Origin: Sunxiuqinia rutila | GTDB lineage: Bacteria > Bacteroidota > Bacteroidia > Bacteroidales > Prolixibacteraceae | Length of the DNA stretch: 64,000 nt | Assembly: GCF_050589705.1 (NCBI RefSeq) | Contig: NZ_JBNGOT010000005.1 | Coordinates: 248,001-312,000 of the forward strand | Direction: 5' to 3' | Part shown: piece after piece, positions 1 through 8,312 of the stretch | Position numbering within the stretch: position 1 is the stretch's first letter | How the letters are laid out: each line of letters begins with the position of its first letter | Program-made: the position numbers and the translations under genes | The notes under the pieces: model-generated | Told to the model about the DNA's origin: nothing | Seen by the model: the letters and a program-made list of their open reading frames with translations, nothing else | Databases searched by the model: none

Positions 1-2
1 TT

Positions 3-803
3 GAAAACGACGACCTGGTGCCTGGAATTAGTATGAAGGGGCCGCGTGTAATTGACTTTGCCAATATTTTGAAGTACAACTACATTCCATTGGCGGATAC
101 CTTGCGCTTTTTGCTGCGTTTATTTCGCGAGGCTATGGGATCGCCGGTGGAAATGGAATATGCCGTTGATTTGGAAAAAGGGTCTGATGGTTTGCCAACA
201 TTTCACTTGCTTCAAATTAAGCCATTGATCCGTCGGGAAGAAACACTTAGTATTGATCTGGGGCAGGTAGAGCAGGATAAAGTGATGCTTTTTGCCAAGC
301 AGGGCATGGGCAACGGTGAGATTTTGGGTATTCGCGATGTGATTTTTGTGAATCCTGAAACCTTTGATAAAATGAGCACCAAGGAGATTGCCCGAGAAAT
401 TCATCAAATGAATAAGAAACTGGATGCAGCAGACAAAGATTACATTTTGATAGGTCCCGGACGCTGGGGAACGAAGGATCCGTTTACCGGCATCCCTGTG
501 GTGTGGTCACAAATATCGCGTGCCCGGATTATTGTTGAAATGGGCTTACCCGAATTTCCGCTTGATGGGTCGCTGGGGTCTCACTTTTTTCACAATGTAA
601 CCTCCATGAATGTTGGCTACTTCTCGGTAAAACATGCTTCGCAGGATGAGAAAATAAATATTGACATGCTGAACGAACAGCCGGTGATTGAGGTTCTGAA
701 GTATGTTAAGCATGTTCGGTTTGACCAGGATTTGAGCATTTTGATGGATGGGCGAAACCGTCAGGCTTTAATTAGCTTGGGAGAACCCAGTGATGAAAAA
801 TAA
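3..803 (+). CDS. PEP synthase-like protein, 3' part (PEP/pyruvate-binding domain), truncated at left edge
   Basis: The reading frame is open from base 3, so this is the C-terminal 266 residues of a larger protein. The first ~75 residues look like the end of the PPDK_N/PEP-pyruvate-binding ATP-grasp domain: an acidic 'PVEMEYAVD' strand followed by 'FHLLQIKPL', the equivalent of the LLQxRP motif seen in phosphoenolpyruvate synthases. The remaining ~180 residues contain 'ILIGPGRWGTKDP' and match the C-terminal extension I associate with large Bacteroidota PEP/pyruvate-binding proteins. The catalytic phospho-histidine domain is not visible here. The family transfers phosphate between ATP, pyruvate and PEP; whether this member is an active synthase cannot be judged from the fragment. 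It ends at a strong hairpin shared with convergent fabD. Family call fairly sure, exact function not. Confidence 0.7.
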   Translation, partial: ENDDLVPGISMKGPRVIDFANILKYNYIPLADTLRFLLRLFREAMGSPVEMEYAVDLEKGSDGLPTFHLLQIKPLIRREETLSIDLGQVEQDKVMLFAKQGMGNGEILGIRDVIFVNPETFDKMSTKEIAREIHQMNKKLDAADKDYILIGPGRWGTKDPFTGIPVVWSQISRARIIVEMGLPEFPLDGSLGSHFFHNVTSMNVGYFSVKHASQDEKINIDMLNEQPVIEVLKYVKHVRFDQDLSILMDGRNRQALISLGEPSDEK

Positions 804-804
804 G

Positions 805-840
805 AAAGGCTGTCCAATAATGAAATGGACAGCCTTTTTT
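805..840. terminator. Bidirectional Rho-independent terminator
   Basis: A perfect 12-bp stem (805-816 with 826-837), 9-nt loop and T-run on the + strand, with an A-run on the other side. It begins one base after the upstream stop codon and lies 22 bp beyond the fabD stop, so it can serve both convergent genes. Confidence 0.85.
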
Positions 841-862
841 AAAGTCTTTTTAATCTCTTGGA

Positions 863-1750
863 TTAAGCTTCAAAAGCGCTTACGCCGGCAGTTTGAGCTT
901 GGCGGTCAACTTTCTTAATGAGGCCTTGCAATACTTTGCCCGGTCCAATTTCTGTAAATAAGCTTGCTCCGTCTTTGATCATATTTTGAGCTGTTTGGGT
1001 CCATTTTACAGGAGCTGTCAGCTGGTCGATCAGGTTTCCTTTGATTGTTTCAGGATCGCTAACCGGTTGCGCATTCACATTTTGGTAAACCGGACAGCTA
1101 GGGGGGGTGAAGCTTGTGGCTTTGATGGCTGCAGCCAGTTCTTCACGGGCAGGCTCCATCAGTGGTGAGTGGAATGCTCCGCCAACTGGGAGTTTTAAGG
1201 CGCGCTTGGCTCCTTTTTCGGTTAAAACTTCACAGGCTTTGTCAATACCAGCAATCGATCCGGAGATTACTAACTGTCCGGGACAGTTGTAGTTGGCAGG
1301 TACAACAACTTCGTCAATAGAAGCGCAAACTTCTTCTACAATCGCGTCTTCCAGTCCAACAATAGCAGCCATGGTTGATGGCTCTAGTTCGCAGGCTTTT
1401 TGCATGGCTTGGGCGCGTTGTGACACTAAGCGTAAACCATCTTCAAAGTTTAATGTTCCATTGGCAACCAAGGCTGAAAATTCACCCAATGAGTGACCGG
1501 CAACCATTTCAGGTTTGAAATCAGGCAATGTTTTGGCCAAAATTACGGAATGCAGGAAAATAGCTGGTTGGGTAACTTTGGTCTGCTTCAGGTCTTCGGC
1601 AGTGCCGTTAAACATGATATCGGTAATGCTGAATCCAAGTATTTCATTGGCTTTATCAAATAATTCTTTGGCAACAGGCGAGTTTTCGTACAGGTCTTTC
1701 CCCATTCCCGGAAACTGGGCACCTTGCCCTGGAAATACATATGCTTTCAT
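863..1750 (-). CDS. fabD: Malonyl-CoA:ACP transacylase FabD
   Basis: Transfers the malonyl group from CoA to acyl carrier protein, supplying the chain-extension unit for type II fatty-acid synthesis in the cytoplasm. The 295-residue length is normal for the family. Visible marks: N-terminal 'VFPGQGAQFPGMG', the nucleophile elbow 'GHSLGE' near residue 92, the 'QxAQAMQKAC' helix with the conserved Arg before it, and a later 'GGAFHSP' carrying the catalytic His near residue 195. The start is the only Met ahead of the conserved first strand, and a TAnnTTTG box lies 30 bp upstream. The M23 peptidase gene lies upstream on the same strand with a 146-bp gap, so the promoter is probably its own. Confidence 0.95.
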   Translation of the reverse strand: MKAYVFPGQGAQFPGMGKDLYENSPVAKELFDKANEILGFSITDIMFNGTAEDLKQTKVTQPAIFLHSVILAKTLPDFKPEMVAGHSLGEFSALVANGTLNFEDGLRLVSQRAQAMQKACELEPSTMAAIVGLEDAIVEEVCASIDEVVVPANYNCPGQLVISGSIAGIDKACEVLTEKGAKRALKLPVGGAFHSPLMEPAREELAAAIKATSFTPPSCPVYQNVNAQPVSDPETIKGNLIDQLTAPVKWTQTAQNMIKDGASLFTEIGPGKVLQGLIKKVDRQAQTAGVSAFEA

Positions 1751-1779
1751 ATTAAACTCTGTTTAAGTTAAAATCGCGG

Positions 1780-1787
1780 CAAAGTTA
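1780..1787 (-). promoter_or_regulatory. Putative fabD -7 box (TAACTTTG)
   Basis: On the minus strand this reads TAACTTTG, matching the Bacteroidota -7 consensus TAnnTTTG. A TTTTG lies about 17 bp further upstream as a possible -33 element. The implied leader is about 20-25 nt. Confidence 0.5.
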
Positions 1788-1896
1788 AAACGTTTTTTTT
1801 TGCGCAAAAGGTTATTGAAGTAATTGAACAAAAATAGTTTGACTTTTTTAATACTTCTTATCGACTATTGAAATTGAATGTTCAATAGTTTTCTTC

Positions 1897-3606
1897 TTAG
1901 CGGTAAAAAGTGGCTTCATACTTGGTCGCGTTGCCTTTGTTGTCTGTAACCGTCAGGTTGAGTTGGTGTTGCTTGCCAAACTGAAAACGGTCTTTGTCAA
2001 AAGAATAGGTAATCAGACTGTTTTTGGCATCGTATTCAAACAATACCCATTGGCCATCAATTTCTCCCCGGTAACTGTCGATGCCTGAAAAATCATCGCT
2101 TATTTTAAACCGAATGCGGTTTTTCTCGGTCAGGCTTTTTCTGCCCTGAATGCTGAGAGGACGAATGGTTGGAGCCACTGTATCCACACTGATGGCAAAA
2201 GTACCCATCTGCCGGATACGGGCCGTTACCCAGCCATCTTTGTATGCCCCGCCTAACGACCATTTCTTGCCGCTTTTTTCATCAATAACTGCAATTAGGC
2301 TTTTGGACTGAAGCGAGTCTGGTAGTTCATCCGCCTTTATTTTCAATAAGTACGAGTGGTGCACTGGCAGCCGGTCGTTGTGTAGTTTATGCAGTGGCGA
2401 GTAGTAAAGGTTATTGGCCGGTTTATTTGCATATTCCAGGTTGAAGTCAGAATAAAAAGTTCCGGCAGTAAAGTGAGCTTCCACGCCAGGCTTTTCGAAA
2501 ATGGTTTCTTCATCAAATGAAATCAAAGGCCCATTTTTTTCCGGTTTATCAAGAGCGCTTGCCCGCGATTTCACCCGGAAAGCAAGGGTGCTTTTATTAC
2601 CATAAACATCCTTCACAACATAGTTAATTTGATGAGATTGTCCATCCGACAAGTTTACGATGCCTTGGTTTTCGAGGGTGGGGTAGTTGCTTAGCTTATT
2701 GCCTTGCTCCACCCAGTTTCTTTGGATTCGTCGTGCGTGCTGCCGGTAATGGGCATAATCGATATGGCTGTTTAAATAGCGGGTTTCGTCAAAGCTGAAC
2801 TCATCAAGTCGAAAGGAGTAAATCGGCTGTTGATCGACGGAAAGGCTAATTTCATAAACCCCGCACTTGCTCCAACTGCCATTGAGGTAGTCCAGTGTTT
2901 GCAGGCCGAAGCCAACCTTGCCGTAAACAGGAATGGTCGGGTTACCTTTTAAGTGGTAAGCGCCATCATAATACACCGTCTCAATGAGTCGGCTGTCTGG
3001 CTTGCCGTAAACATGAGCATCTTCCGAAAGCGGATAAATGGCAACAGCCAGAATTTTAGGTTTCATGTCATCAATAACAGGAAATTTGTAAAGTAACGGA
3101 TTTTGCGGTTTCTGACTTTCGGTATCCCGGATTTCGAAATGCAGGTGTGGCCCTCCCGAGCTTCCGCTGTTTCCACTGTGAGCAATCAATTCTCCCTTTT
3201 TTACCTGAAAGGTTCCTTGAGGAACCGCAAGATCTACGGCAAAGGATTCACGTTCGTATTGTATTTTTTTTGCGTAAGCCTGAATGTCATCCCGGAAACT
3301 TAACAAGTGTGCGTAAACCGTTGTTTTCCCATTGGGATGATCCAGGTACAAAGCCAAGCCAAATCCTGAAGGCGAGATTTTTATGCGTGAAACTTCTCCG
3401 TCAGCTGCCGCATAGATGGGGAGTCCGGTTTTCCCCTCAGTTTTTATGTCAATCCCGGAGTGGAAATGGTTGGAGCGCAGTTCGCCAAAATTGCCCGATA
3501 ATTTGATGGGAATTGACACAGGAGTGTGAAAGTCTTCTGGCGCAGGCGCTTGTGCGTATATGAGGTTTGAAAGCAATAAAAACAAAATCAAAAAGCGAGT
3601 AGACAT
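1897..3606 (-). CDS. Exported M23-family metallopeptidase (LytM-type)
   Basis: A 569-residue protein with a cleavable-looking signal peptide (hydrophobic residues ~4-16, ending 'IYAQA'). The N-terminal third is a LytM/peptidase M23 domain: 'HSGIDIKTEGKTG' supplies the first zinc ligands, and 'VYAHL' and 'GGPHLHFEIRD' the HxH and general-base positions. M23 enzymes cut peptide cross-links in peptidoglycan or glycine-rich peptides in the periplasm. The remaining ~370 residues are beta-rich with no motif I recognise; long C-terminal extensions like this are common in Bacteroidota M23 proteins. It diverges from the coiled-coil/zapA/rny operon, which fits a cell-envelope role. Metal ligands look intact, so an active enzyme is likely, but the substrate is unknown. 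Confidence 0.88.
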   Translation of the reverse strand: MSTRFLILFLLLSNLIYAQAPAPEDFHTPVSIPIKLSGNFGELRSNHFHSGIDIKTEGKTGLPIYAAADGEVSRIKISPSGFGLALYLDHPNGKTTVYAHLLSFRDDIQAYAKKIQYERESFAVDLAVPQGTFQVKKGELIAHSGNSGSSGGPHLHFEIRDTESQKPQNPLLYKFPVIDDMKPKILAVAIYPLSEDAHVYGKPDSRLIETVYYDGAYHLKGNPTIPVYGKVGFGLQTLDYLNGSWSKCGVYEISLSVDQQPIYSFRLDEFSFDETRYLNSHIDYAHYRQHARRIQRNWVEQGNKLSNYPTLENQGIVNLSDGQSHQINYVVKDVYGNKSTLAFRVKSRASALDKPEKNGPLISFDEETIFEKPGVEAHFTAGTFYSDFNLEYANKPANNLYYSPLHKLHNDRLPVHHSYLLKIKADELPDSLQSKSLIAVIDEKSGKKWSLGGAYKDGWVTARIRQMGTFAISVDTVAPTIRPLSIQGRKSLTEKNRIRFKISDDFSGIDSYRGEIDGQWVLFEYDAKNSLITYSFDKDRFQFGKQHQLNLTVTDNKGNATKYEATFYR

Positions 3607-3721
3607 AAATTAAATCATTAGATGGTTTGTGATTAAAACCGAACAATGGAATTTTTGTTGTACGGCAGTTTGCAATAAGCAAAATAAAACTATCTTCGTA
3701 TTAACTATCGGCCAAAAATAT

Positions 3722-3729
3722 TAATTTTG
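3722..3729 (+). promoter_or_regulatory. Putative -7 box (TAATTTTG) for the coiled-coil/zapA operon
   Basis: Fits TAnnTTTG and lies 20 bp before the ATG at 3749, giving a very short leader. No clear -33 element is seen. Confidence 0.4.
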
Positions 3730-3748
3730 TCCAAGAAAGTACGCAGGA

Positions 3749-4042
3749 ATGACCGAGCAAGATCAATATTTGATTGATGAATTTAAAGTGCGACTCAGGC
3801 TGCTGATCAACAAGCAAAATAGCTTGAAAAACGAGAATAAACAACTTTTAGATCAGTTGGAAGGCCTTCAGGATGAATTGACGAGGATTCGCAAAGAAAA
3901 TGAAATGCTGGTTAAACAATACGAAAGTCTTAAATTAGCTAAGACGTTTACTGCTTCGGATGATGAAAAGCAAAATGCGAAGCAGACGATAACAAAAATA
4001 GTGCGGGAAATTGACAGGTGTATTGCTCAATTAAATGTGTAG
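3749..4042 (+). CDS. Small coiled-coil protein, ZapB-like by position
   Basis: A 97-residue protein made almost wholly of predicted coiled coil (residues ~5-75, rich in Lys, Glu, Gln and Leu in a heptad-like pattern), then a short helical tail. It has no signal peptide or membrane segment. It ends 15 bp before zapA and is clearly co-transcribed with it. Small coiled-coil genes before zapA are common in this phylum, and by analogy with ZapB (a coiled-coil partner of ZapA at the Z-ring) a division role is plausible. That is inference from context: no specific sequence signature for ZapB is visible. Confidence 0.7.
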   Translation: MTEQDQYLIDEFKVRLRLLINKQNSLKNENKQLLDQLEGLQDELTRIRKENEMLVKQYESLKLAKTFTASDDEKQNAKQTITKIVREIDRCIAQLNV

Positions 4043-4057
4043 CAAATACTGAGATAA

Positions 4058-4351
4058 ATGACAGATAAGCTTTCAATAAATATCAATATCGATGGACGAA
4101 TTTATCCGTTGACCATTGTTAGGGACGAGGAGGAGAAGTACAGGAAAGCTGCGAAAATACTAAATGATATAATTCTTCAATACAAGAAAAAATATGCAGA
4201 CCATGATTCGAAAGACTTTCTTGCTATGACTGCCTTTCAGTTTGTACTGAAGAACTTAGAGTTGGAAAATCGAGCAGATGAATCTCCGTTTATTGAAGAA
4301 ATTAAGAAACTTAATGAAGTATTAGGTGATTATTTGTCGGTACACCAATAG
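4058..4351 (+). CDS. zapA: Cell division protein ZapA
   Basis: A 97-residue ZapA family protein. ZapA binds FtsZ and cross-links protofilaments to stabilise the Z-ring. The N-terminal beta-rich globular part ('LSININIDGRIYPLTIVRDEEE') and the C-terminal long helix (residues ~35-90, with 'DFLAMTAFQF') match the family pattern, and the length is typical. It sits between a coiled-coil gene and rny, an arrangement frequent in Bacteroidota. A long hairpin 18 bp downstream probably separates it from rny transcriptionally. Confidence 0.85.
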   Translation: MTDKLSININIDGRIYPLTIVRDEEEKYRKAAKILNDIILQYKKKYADHDSKDFLAMTAFQFVLKNLELENRADESPFIEEIKKLNEVLGDYLSVHQ

Positions 4352-4369
4352 AAGAGATAAAGATCGTTG

Positions 4370-4431
4370 AAGCCCGCTTTTGATTCAATCCCAAAAAAAT
4401 GTTTGGGATCGAATCCATAGGCTGGCTTTTT
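4370..4431 (+). terminator. Long structured hairpin with T-run between zapA and rny
   Basis: An inner stem pairs 4382-4386 with 4411-4415 and 4388-4395 with 4402-4409 (one A/C mismatch), capped by AAAATG. An outer stem AAGCC/GGCTT (4370-4374 with 4424-4428) leads into a T6 run. It reads as a terminator for the zapA operon but is larger than a simple one, so a small structured RNA is a second possibility. Confidence 0.65.
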
Positions 4432-4468
4432 TGTTTAATATATATATAAAGTAATACTTAATTGAACT

Positions 4469-6019
4469 ATGGAAATTATATACATTATTTCCGGTTTTCT
4501 GCTTGGAGGAGCTGTTTCCTATTTCTTATGGGATAAGGCGCTGAAAAGTAAGAAAGGAAAAATTATAAAGGAAGCCGAAGTCGAAGGCGATGTGATCAAG
4601 AAGGATAAAATTCTTCAAGCGAAGGAAAAGTTTTTGCAGTTAAAAACCGAGCACGAGAAGTTTATCAACGAGAAGAATAACAAGGTTGCTTCGATTGAAA
4701 ATAAGCTTAAGCAAAAGGAAAATGCATTTTTGCAACGTCGGGATGAACTGCAGCGAAAAGTCAAAGAGTTTGAACTGACTAAGAAAGATGTTGAAGCCAT
4801 TCGTGAAAATCTCACCAACCAGTTAAACATGGTTCAGCAAAAAGAAGAGGAGCTGGATAAAATGCATCGGCAACAGGTTGAGCAGCTGGAAGCAATTTCT
4901 GGGTTGTCTGCTGAAGAAGCTAAAAATCAGCTTGTAGAGTCGTTGAAGGGTGAGGCCCAGACAGATGCCATGTCTTATATCAATGAGATTATGGAAGAGG
5001 CTAAGTTGACTGCCAACAAAGAAGCGAAAAAAGTGGTTGTAAAAACCATTCAGCGAGTGGCTACTGAAACAGCTATTGAGAATGCAGTTACCATTTTTCA
5101 TATTGAAAGCGATGAAATTAAAGGACGGATTATTGGTCGCGAAGGACGAAATATTCGTGCTCTTGAAGCAGCTACCGGAGTTGAAATCATTGTGGACGAT
5201 ACGCCTGAAGCCATTGTACTGTCAGGCTTCGATCCGGTAAGAAGAGAGATTGCCCGCTTGGCCTTGCACCAGTTGGTTACGGATGGTCGAATTCATCCGG
5301 CTCGCATTGAAGAAGTTGTTTCAAAAGTGAAAAAGCAGGTTGAAGAAGAGATTATTGAAACCGGTAAACGGACAACAATTGACCTTGGCGTTCATGGTCT
5401 GCATCCTGAATTGATTCGCATGATTGGTAAGATGAAATACCGGTCATCTTATGGACAAAACCTGCTGCAACACTCGCGTGAAGTAGCTAACCTTTGTGCC
5501 ATTATGGCTTCAGAGTTAGGTTTGAACCCAAAATGGGCGAAACGTGCCGGACTGCTGCATGATATTGGTAAAGTGCCTGACGATGAGCCGGAATTACCAC
5601 ACGCAGTACTGGGAATGAAACTGGCTGAGAAGTTCAAGGAAAAGCCAGACATCTGTAATGCGATTGGAGCACACCACGATGAGGTTGAAATGCAAACTTT
5701 ATTGGCTCCTATTGTTCAGGTATGTGATGCCATCTCTGGTGCCCGACCAGGAGCTCGTCGCGAAGTGGTTGAATCGTATATCAAGCGATTGAAAGCACTG
5801 GAAGATTTGGCACTGTCTTATCCTGGAGTTCTGAAAACGTATGCTATTCAAGCCGGACGTGAGTTACGGGTAATTGTAGGTAGTGATAAGATTTCGGACA
5901 AAGAGTCAGAGCAATTATCGTACGATATTGCTAAGCACATTCAGGATGAGATGACTTATCCGGGGCAGATTAAGATTACAGTCATTCGCGAACTACGTGC
6001 TGTAAACTACGCCAAATAG
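4469..6019 (+). CDS. rny: Ribonuclease Y
   Basis: A 516-residue endoribonuclease Y, which starts mRNA decay at the membrane. Domain order is as expected: an N-terminal transmembrane helix (residues ~2-20, 'YIISGFLLGGAVSYFL'), a long coiled coil (~25-180), a KH RNA-binding domain (~205-270, with 'GRIIGREGRNIRALE'), then an HD domain (~330-425). The catalytic HD pair is in 'GLLHDIGKVPDD', and further metal ligands are in 'GAHHDEVE'. Length matches the usual ~520. The start is the only Met before the membrane helix. It is followed by a strong terminator and is probably expressed from its own promoter in the 118-bp gap after zapA. Confidence 0.95.
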   Translation: MEIIYIISGFLLGGAVSYFLWDKALKSKKGKIIKEAEVEGDVIKKDKILQAKEKFLQLKTEHEKFINEKNNKVASIENKLKQKENAFLQRRDELQRKVKEFELTKKDVEAIRENLTNQLNMVQQKEEELDKMHRQQVEQLEAISGLSAEEAKNQLVESLKGEAQTDAMSYINEIMEEAKLTANKEAKKVVVKTIQRVATETAIENAVTIFHIESDEIKGRIIGREGRNIRALEAATGVEIIVDDTPEAIVLSGFDPVRREIARLALHQLVTDGRIHPARIEEVVSKVKKQVEEEIIETGKRTTIDLGVHGLHPELIRMIGKMKYRSSYGQNLLQHSREVANLCAIMASELGLNPKWAKRAGLLHDIGKVPDDEPELPHAVLGMKLAEKFKEKPDICNAIGAHHDEVEMQTLLAPIVQVCDAISGARPGARREVVESYIKRLKALEDLALSYPGVLKTYAIQAGRELRVIVGSDKISDKESEQLSYDIAKHIQDEMTYPGQIKITVIRELRAVNYAK

Positions 6020-6040
6020 AGAAAATTTCTGATACAGAAT

Positions 6041-6084
6041 AAAAGCAAAGCGGGAAGTGATCATCACTTCCCGCTTTTTGCTTT
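6041..6084. terminator. Bidirectional terminator after rny
   Basis: A perfect 14-bp stem (6047-6060 with 6064-6077) with a 3-nt loop, flanked by A- and T-rich arms. It lies between the convergent rny and response-regulator genes and can serve both. Confidence 0.85.
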
Positions 6085-6106
6085 ATCGGATATTGTATAC
6101 TGATAC

Positions 6107-7201
6107 TTAGATTTCCACCAAATCATTTTTTAAGGCGTAGATAATGACCTCGACAATGTTTTTGGCTCCGGTTTTTTCCATCAGACTGGCCCGGTGTTTT
6201 TCAACAGTCCGGTCAGAAATGGAAAGTTGGTCGGCAATAATTTTAATCGGAAGACCTTTGCAGGACAAGTTCAGTACCTCTTGTTCTCTTTTGGAGAACA
6301 CCGATTTGGCCACCATGGTTGAGGTGCTTTGTTGATGGGGACTGTGAGATACGGAGGCATCAAAGGCCTGGTGAAGCTTATTAGCCAAGTTGCCGGAAAT
6401 ATAGATTTTTTCTTCTTCCAGTATGTTGACCAGTTTTTTGTATTCGAGCTGAGCTGATTCCCCCTCTTGCTCTTTGGGGGCAAGCAAGCCGATCAAAAGG
6501 GTAAAACCATTGTATTTTTGACTTGGGGAAACATGCAAGACAAATTTTTCTTTTGTCCCTGATGCCGTTTTAAGTTCAATTTCTTCACGGAAGTTACCCA
6601 GCAGTCCGTTGGCGCATTTCATTATTTTATTTTCAACTTTCTGATATTCTTTGTCTGAAATCAGTTGGTTGAAGGATATTTTCTTGACCTCGGCCTCCGA
6701 TAAGCCCAATAGATTGAGAAAAGCTTGATTGGTTTCATAAATCGTTTCGCCATCAAAAACAAAAACACCATTGGGTGACAGGTTCAGAAGGGCTTTGTAG
6801 TCATTCTTCCCGATATTGACCAGCTTTTCGTACTTCTCAAGTCTTACCTTAATTGATTTTAGTAAGTCTTGATTGTCAAATGGCTTTACAATGTAGTCGT
6901 CAACTCCAAGTTCCAGTCCAAAGCGGATGTCATTCAGCTGCGATCTTCCGGTAATGAAGATAAACGGAATCCGGCTGGTTAATGCGCTATCCTTTAGTAT
7001 GTTGTATACCTGGTAGCCATCAATGGGCTTCATGTTTATATCGCACAAAATTAAGTCGGGGCAATATTCATAGGCTTTTTGAATACCTTCGGCACCAGAT
7101 TCGGCCAGGTCAACCTCGTAGTCATTAATCTTCAATACATTTCGGAGCGTCTTACCCAACGCTAAATCATCTTCAATAATCAGTATCTTCTTAGCGTTCA
7201 T
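6107..7201 (-). CDS. Response regulator with REC-PAS-LuxR-type HTH architecture
   Basis: A 364-residue DNA-binding response regulator. The REC domain spans residues ~4-120 with the acidic pair 'IEDD', phospho-acceptor D54 in 'LILCDINM', Thr in 'FITGR' and the KPF lysine. A PAS-like domain follows (~140-240, 'GVFVFDGETIYETNQAFLNLLG'), then a linker and a GerE/LuxR helix-turn-helix (~298-360, 'LSCKGLPIKIIADQLSISDRTVEKH'). The start overlaps the 3' end of the kinase gene by 11 bp, so the two are translationally coupled and form a cognate pair. A PAS domain in the regulator, together with a kinase that has none, suggests sensing may reside in the regulator. Target genes are unknown. Confidence 0.9.
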   Translation of the reverse strand: MNAKKILIIEDDLALGKTLRNVLKINDYEVDLAESGAEGIQKAYEYCPDLILCDINMKPIDGYQVYNILKDSALTSRIPFIFITGRSQLNDIRFGLELGVDDYIVKPFDNQDLLKSIKVRLEKYEKLVNIGKNDYKALLNLSPNGVFVFDGETIYETNQAFLNLLGLSEAEVKKISFNQLISDKEYQKVENKIMKCANGLLGNFREEIELKTASGTKEKFVLHVSPSQKYNGFTLLIGLLAPKEQEGESAQLEYKKLVNILEEEKIYISGNLANKLHQAFDASVSHSPHQQSTSTMVAKSVFSKREQEVLNLSCKGLPIKIIADQLSISDRTVEKHRASLMEKTGAKNIVEVIIYALKNDLVEI

Positions 7202-7883
7202 CTGAAAGAATTTTTAGTTTGGCAGTTGTCCCTTTTGAAAGAGTACTATCAATTATTATTTCACCATTCAAACAGTTGGCTGCTTTTTGGGCAACAGATA
7301 ATCCCAAGCCTGTTCCACTTAGCATTTTTACATTTTCGCACCGGTAAAAAGGCATGAAAATAAATTCAATTTGATCCGCCGGAATACCAACACCCTGGTC
7401 CTGTATTTCAATATTTAACTGGTTTGCACCATTGCTAACTCGCAGTGCAATTTCTTTCGCCGAGAACTTATACGCGTTGCTAAGCAAATTGGTAATGACT
7501 TTGGTTAATAATGTTTCATCGGTCTTGAATACCAATGCTTCCGACGGGCTGAAAACATGAATCCTGTTGGAATTGTAAAAGCAGGTGTTCTTGGATTCGA
7601 GAACCTTCGCAATTAGTTGATTGATGTCAACATCTTGTGGGGTTTGCTTCAGTTCATTTTTGTTTGAAAGGTTTATAAAGTGAATATCGTCAAGAAATCT
7701 GGAGACAGCGGTCAGGGCTTCTTCGCATAGCTGAAAAGTTTCAGCACGTAGAGTCGGATCCAAGTTCTGATTACTGCTCTTCAGTAATTGAAGGTTAGAG
7801 CTTAGGATTGTTAGCGGAGTCCTTAATTCATGCGATAAGGAACTTATAATTTGACCTATATTCTGATCTGAAGAATATTCCAT
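7191..7883 (-). CDS. Compact soluble histidine kinase without sensor domain
   Basis: Only 230 residues. A HisKA dimerisation/phosphoacceptor domain begins almost at residue 8 (H18 in 'SLSHELRTPLTIL'), followed by a HATPase_c domain with the N-box ('KVITNLLSNAYKFS'), G1 ('DQGVGIPADQ') and G2 ('GTGLGLSVAQ') motifs. No membrane segment, PAS, GAF or signal peptide is present, so input must come from a partner protein or from the regulator's own PAS domain. Its gene precedes and overlaps that of the response regulator. I found no upstream in-frame extension that would restore a sensor: the 430-bp region upstream is non-coding. Confidence 0.88.
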   Translation of the reverse strand: MEYSSDQNIGQIISSLSHELRTPLTILSSNLQLLKSSNQNLDPTLRAETFQLCEEALTAVSRFLDDIHFINLSNKNELKQTPQDVDINQLIAKVLESKNTCFYNSNRIHVFSPSEALVFKTDETLLTKVITNLLSNAYKFSAKEIALRVSNGANQLNIEIQDQGVGIPADQIEFIFMPFYRCENVKMLSGTGLGLSVAQKAANCLNGEIIIDSTLSKGTTAKLKILSDER

Positions 7884-8312
7884 ATTGTCTCCTGTTCTTG
7901 TGCTAATTGCTTTCTTGTGTTATGGATAATCTTATTCTTTTAAAGAACTAGAATATCCTCTACAAGTTAAAACATATTCGCTTTTAATTGGTAATAATTA
8001 GTAACTTATTTCATGAACTGCGTGTTTCAGCCTCAAAAAGCCGTCTCTCAGCCTATGAACTGCAAAATTGGCCTTACAAGACATGCATTCTAAATAATTT
8101 TATAAATTATTTAAATAAACACAACAAGGCGAAATATGTTTTTATCAGGAGGGATTTAAGTGTGTTATTTAATGGTTAACAGATTGTTAATAATTTAAAG
8201 ACGGCGAAGTGATATACAGGTATTTTTCTATTTTATGAAAATCTGCAAAATAATGGAAGCTCTGTATCTGTCTAACATTGTAGGTTAAAAATAGTTTTAG
8301 CAAGGATGGTCG
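7884..8312. other. Intergenic region without a recognised gene
   Basis: AT-rich, 429 bp, between the minus-strand kinase start and the end of the LacI gene. It must hold the kinase promoter. A 63-codon open frame on the + strand has no recognisable features. No tRNA or strong hairpin was found. Confidence 0.5.

Noticed and set aside
4382..4415. tRNA T-arm-like sequence or 6S-type RNA between zapA and rny
   Set aside because: The pairing forms one long hairpin ending in a T-run, without an acceptor stem or anticodon arm; the gap is also short for 6S RNA. Kept as terminator-like structure.
7988..8179. 63-codon + strand frame near the kinase gene
   Set aside because: No family likeness, AT-rich low-information sequence, no start context; probably chance.
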